From Clostridiales bacterium (GTDB taxonomy: Bacteria > Bacillota > Clostridia > Peptostreptococcales > BM714), in assembly GCA_002869095.1 (NCBI GenBank), contig PKTO01000047.1, positions 1-5,593 on the forward strand: 5,593 nt of DNA, read 5' to 3'. Position 1 is the first letter of the stretch. Each line of letters opens with the position of its first letter. The position numbers were made by a program, and so were the translations under genes. The notes under the pieces are model-generated. The model was not told the DNA's origin. It saw nothing but the letters and a program-made list of their open reading frames with translations, and did no database searches. This document shows positions 5,422 through 5,593 of the stretch, piece after piece.

Positions 5422-5593
5422 ATGAAAAAGATTCTTTTTTTGGTTTTAGTTTATGTTGGAATGTCGTTGAATGCTGGATGCGATTCGAATAATGCTGGAA
5501 GTCGATTGAACACTCATTACAGCAATGATGTTGTAGGAAACAATCACATTTATTATGATATCAGCAATTCACATATAAGATTCTCCATATGGG
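5422..5593 (+). CDS. Probable lipoprotein, 3' end cut by window
   Basis: The frame is open from the ATG at 5422 to the window end, giving 57 complete codons. The N-terminus is a signal peptide: MKK, a hydrophobic core (ILFLVLVYVGM, residues 4-14), then LNAGC ending at Cys20. Cys20 is the expected lipidation site for the mature protein on the outer face of the membrane. The lipobox is not ideal, because Asn rather than Leu is at -3, with Leu at -4. The following residues are rich in Asn, Ser and His and match no family I recognise. A purine-rich GGAAGTGAG (5409-5417) just before the start may serve as a weak ribosome binding site. No separate promoter is convincing. A short tandem duplication covers the lipobox (5470-5511). 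Confidence 0.65.
   Translation, partial: MKKILFLVLVYVGMSLNAGCDSNNAGSRLNTHYSNDVVGNNHIYYDISNSHIRFSIW
5470..5511 (+). repeat. Imperfect 21-nt tandem duplication at the lipobox
   Basis: AATGCTGGA occurs at 5470-5478 and again at 5491-5499, a period of 21 nt (seven codons), with diverged similarity between and after the copies. In protein terms NAGCDSN is followed directly by NAGSRLN. Only the first copy keeps the lipidation Cys; the second has Ser. Confidence 0.55.

Overview
The window reads as chromosome of a low-to-moderate GC anaerobic Firmicute, most likely a member of Clostridia. The basis is a classical diiron/rubredoxin rubrerythrin, strong AGGAGG-type ribosome binding sites, sigma-A-like -35/-10 hexamers, and protein families typical of that group. 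I cannot name the genus. Six protein-coding genes are supported, two of them cut by the window edges. I see no rRNA, tRNA, CRISPR array, insertion sequence or phage gene.

Layout from left to right. Positions 1-1362 (+) hold the C-terminal three quarters of an ABC exporter half-transporter, probably the catalytic-glutamate subunit of a heterodimeric exporter whose partner would lie upstream. After a 138-bp gap come two small integral membrane proteins 30 bp apart on the + strand: a DUF1475-like three-helix protein (1501-1854) and a DUF3159-like six-helix protein (1885-2553). They look like a two-gene unit of unknown function. Rubrerythrin (rbr) lies on the opposite strand (2660-3244). It has its own promoter, a strong ribosome binding site and a clear intrinsic terminator between its 3' end and the converging DUF3159-like gene. 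A divergent promoter region (3245-3489) separates rbr from a + strand gene (3490-4596) that encodes four membrane helices fused to a YiiX-like permuted papain-fold cysteine hydrolase domain. A gap of about 280 bp follows, with an intrinsic terminator in its second half. Next come an SRPBCC (START-like) ligand-binding-fold protein (4876-5307) and the first 57 codons of a probable lipoprotein (5422 to the window end).

Apart from the DUF1475/DUF3159 pair, the genes look like separate transcription units, and nothing links them into one pathway. Rubrerythrin is the only gene with a firmly assignable biochemical role (peroxide detoxification in anaerobes). The most open biology is in the membrane-anchored hydrolase and the DUF pair. 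I do not see convincing evidence of a new multi-gene defence or mobile system here.
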